Assembly (NCBI GenBank): GCA_963826515.1
Contig: CAWGXI010000016.1
Coordinates: 1-64,000 of the forward strand
Length of the DNA: 64,000 nt
Direction: 5' to 3'
Source: DATFVJ01 sp963826515
Lineage (GTDB): Bacteria; Actinomycetota; Actinomycetes; Streptosporangiales; Streptosporangiaceae
Part shown: piece after piece, positions 63,265 through 64,000 of the stretch
How positions within the stretch are numbered: the first letter of the stretch is position 1
Layout of the letters: the number at the start of each line of letters is the position of its first letter
Notes under the pieces: generated by a model
What the model was told of the DNA's origin: nothing
Databases searched by the model: none
Seen by the model: the letters and a program-made list of their open reading frames with translations, nothing else
Program-made: the position numbers and the translations under genes

Positions 63265-64000
63265 GTGACGCGGTTGCGTGATAGCAAGGAGATGCTGTTC
63301 TTCGTCTTGTCCGCCGTGCTGCTGCTCGCGGGCGGCACGGCGTGGCTGCTGGCTGCAGAGACGCCCGCGAGCGTGCTGTGGATCGTCGGCACTGTGCTGG
63401 GCCTCGTCTTGTCGGTGTCCTGGACGGTCGGCGCGATCCGGCGCCGCCAGCCGAGCGTGGACGTGATCGCGGTGCTCGCGCTGGCCGGCGCGCTCGCGGT
63501 CGGCGAGCCCTTCGCCGGCGCCGTGATCACGGTGATGCTCGCCAGCGGGCAGCTCCTGGAGGCGCGGGCGGCCGCGCGGGCGCGGCGCGAGCTGAGCCTG
63601 CTGGTCGAGCGGGCCCCGCGCACGGCCCGGCGCCGCGTCGAGGGCGGGGTCGTCGAGGTCCCGGTGGACGACGTCGTCCCCGGTGACCGGCTACTCGTGG
63701 GCGCGGGAGGGATCGTCCCGGTGGACGGGCGGCTTCTCAACTCGGCCGTGCTGGACGAGTCCGCTCTCACGGGGGAGTCGCGGCCGGCGGAGCGGATCGC
63801 TGGCGAGGTCGTCCGCAGCGGCGTGGTCAACGCGGGGCAGCCGATCGACCTGGTCGCGACGGCGGCGGCCGCGGAGTCCACGTACGCCGGGGTGGTGCGC
63901 CTCGTCGAGCAGGCCCAGGCCTCGTCGGCGCCGTTCGTCCGCGCCGCGGACCGGTTCGCCGTTGTCTTCGTCCCGCTTACGCTCGCCCTGGCAGCAGCGG
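63265..64000 (+). CDS. Heavy-metal-translocating P-type ATPase, N-terminal part (cut by window edge)
   Basis: GTG 63265 opens a frame that runs off the right end (245 codons). It starts directly with membrane helices (LFFVLSAVLLLAGGTAWLLA), so it lacks an N-terminal metal-binding HMA domain. The actuator domain follows, with VVPGDRLLVGAGGIVPVDGR and VLDESALTGESRPAERI containing TGE, then the next membrane pair (FAVVFVPLTLALAAA). It would pump a divalent or monovalent heavy metal. The CPx motif and phosphorylation site lie beyond the window. A later in-frame ATG at 63292 is an alternative start. Confidence 0.88.
   Translation, partial: MTRLRDSKEMLFFVLSAVLLLAGGTAWLLAAETPASVLWIVGTVLGLVLSVSWTVGAIRRRQPSVDVIAVLALAGALAVGEPFAGAVITVMLASGQLLEARAAARARRELSLLVERAPRTARRRVEGGVVEVPVDDVVPGDRLLVGAGGIVPVDGRLLNSAVLDESALTGESRPAERIAGEVVRSGVVNAGQPIDLVATAAAAESTYAGVVRLVEQAQASSAPFVRAADRFAVVFVPLTLALAAA

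Noticed and set aside
1..64000. CRISPR array, rRNA, tRNA, replication origin or natural-product assembly line
   Set aside because: No regularly spaced repeats, no cas genes, no rRNA/tRNA signatures, no clustered DnaA-box pattern and no PKS/NRPS domains were seen.

Overview
The window is high-GC DNA with frequent GTG starts, and its gene families (LAL-type LuxR regulators, DUF7144 membrane proteins, GPP34, F420-type deazaflavin oxidoreductase, YceI, LURP-one-related, GH15, PRTase-hydrolase fusion) point to an actinomycete, probably a soil Streptosporangiales- or Streptomycetales-like organism. No rRNA, tRNA, CRISPR array or replication origin was seen, so the genus cannot be fixed. This is an accessory region: intact genes are interleaved with an unusually dense collection of broken genes and remnants of at least ten transposase or recombinase families. 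All coordinates and family calls were made by eye from the sequence; no searches were run.

Layout. 1-5.1 kb: cut-off IS701 transposase, a DUF7144/carboxymuconolactone-decarboxylase pair (copy A), a multi-pass membrane protein and a ClC channel pseudogene. 5.2-9.5 kb: an intact IS5-type element, then fragments of DUF2252, IS630 and a tyrosine recombinase, a GNAT acetyltransferase, a methyltransferase and an IS110 remnant. 10-14.9 kb: cupin gene, then remnants of PadR, tryptophanase-like, DDE transposase, aromatic ammonia-lyase and an rve-type transposase, ending with a VOC protein. 15-22 kb: truncated IS5, then a minus-strand cluster of LAL regulator, GMC oxidoreductase and aldehyde dehydrogenase, the last two translationally coupled, as in alcohol-to-acid catabolism. 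22.2-28.8 kb: ISKra4 element, truncated integrase, frameshifted C5 DNA methyltransferase, IS66 and PIN fragments, and a tyrosine-recombinase-like/DDE-transposase/DUF6788 unit. 29.5-34.9 kb: copy B of the DUF7144/CMD pair, LURP-like protein, CPBP protease and a large membrane alpha/beta hydrolase. 35-37.7 kb: NDH-2 and CydC pseudogenes. 37.8-45.8 kb: GH15 hydrolase, P-II remnant, PRTase-hydrolase fusion with a coupled helical protein, a scrambled phosphoribulokinase remnant, a STAS-PAS protein and an SRPBCC protein. 45.9-51.8 kb: substrate-binding-protein remnant, recombinase pseudogene, ABC exporter pair, SDR remnant, zinc-ribbon fragment. 52-58.3 kb: second LAL regulator, a small alpha/beta protein coupled to a YceI pseudogene, membrane protein, IS1182 remnant, methyltransferase. 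58.5-64 kb: FAD monooxygenase/epoxide-hydrolase operon, a truncated hydrolase duplicate, deazaflavin oxidoreductase, a frameshifted GPP34 gene and the start of a heavy-metal P-type ATPase.

The most unusual signal is in the remnants. In the phosphoribulokinase remnant (42695-43458) three consecutive 43-54 bp coding segments each lie reversed, while keeping their expected positions along the gene. A PadR remnant (10600-10793) shows the same reversed segment order, and the GPP34 gene is frameshifted exactly at a perfect 12-bp hairpin (62812-62841). Together these suggest repeated inverted template switching, or an amplification or assembly artefact that mimics it. The numerous single-base frameshifts could likewise be real decay or base errors in GC-rich DNA; raw reads would decide.
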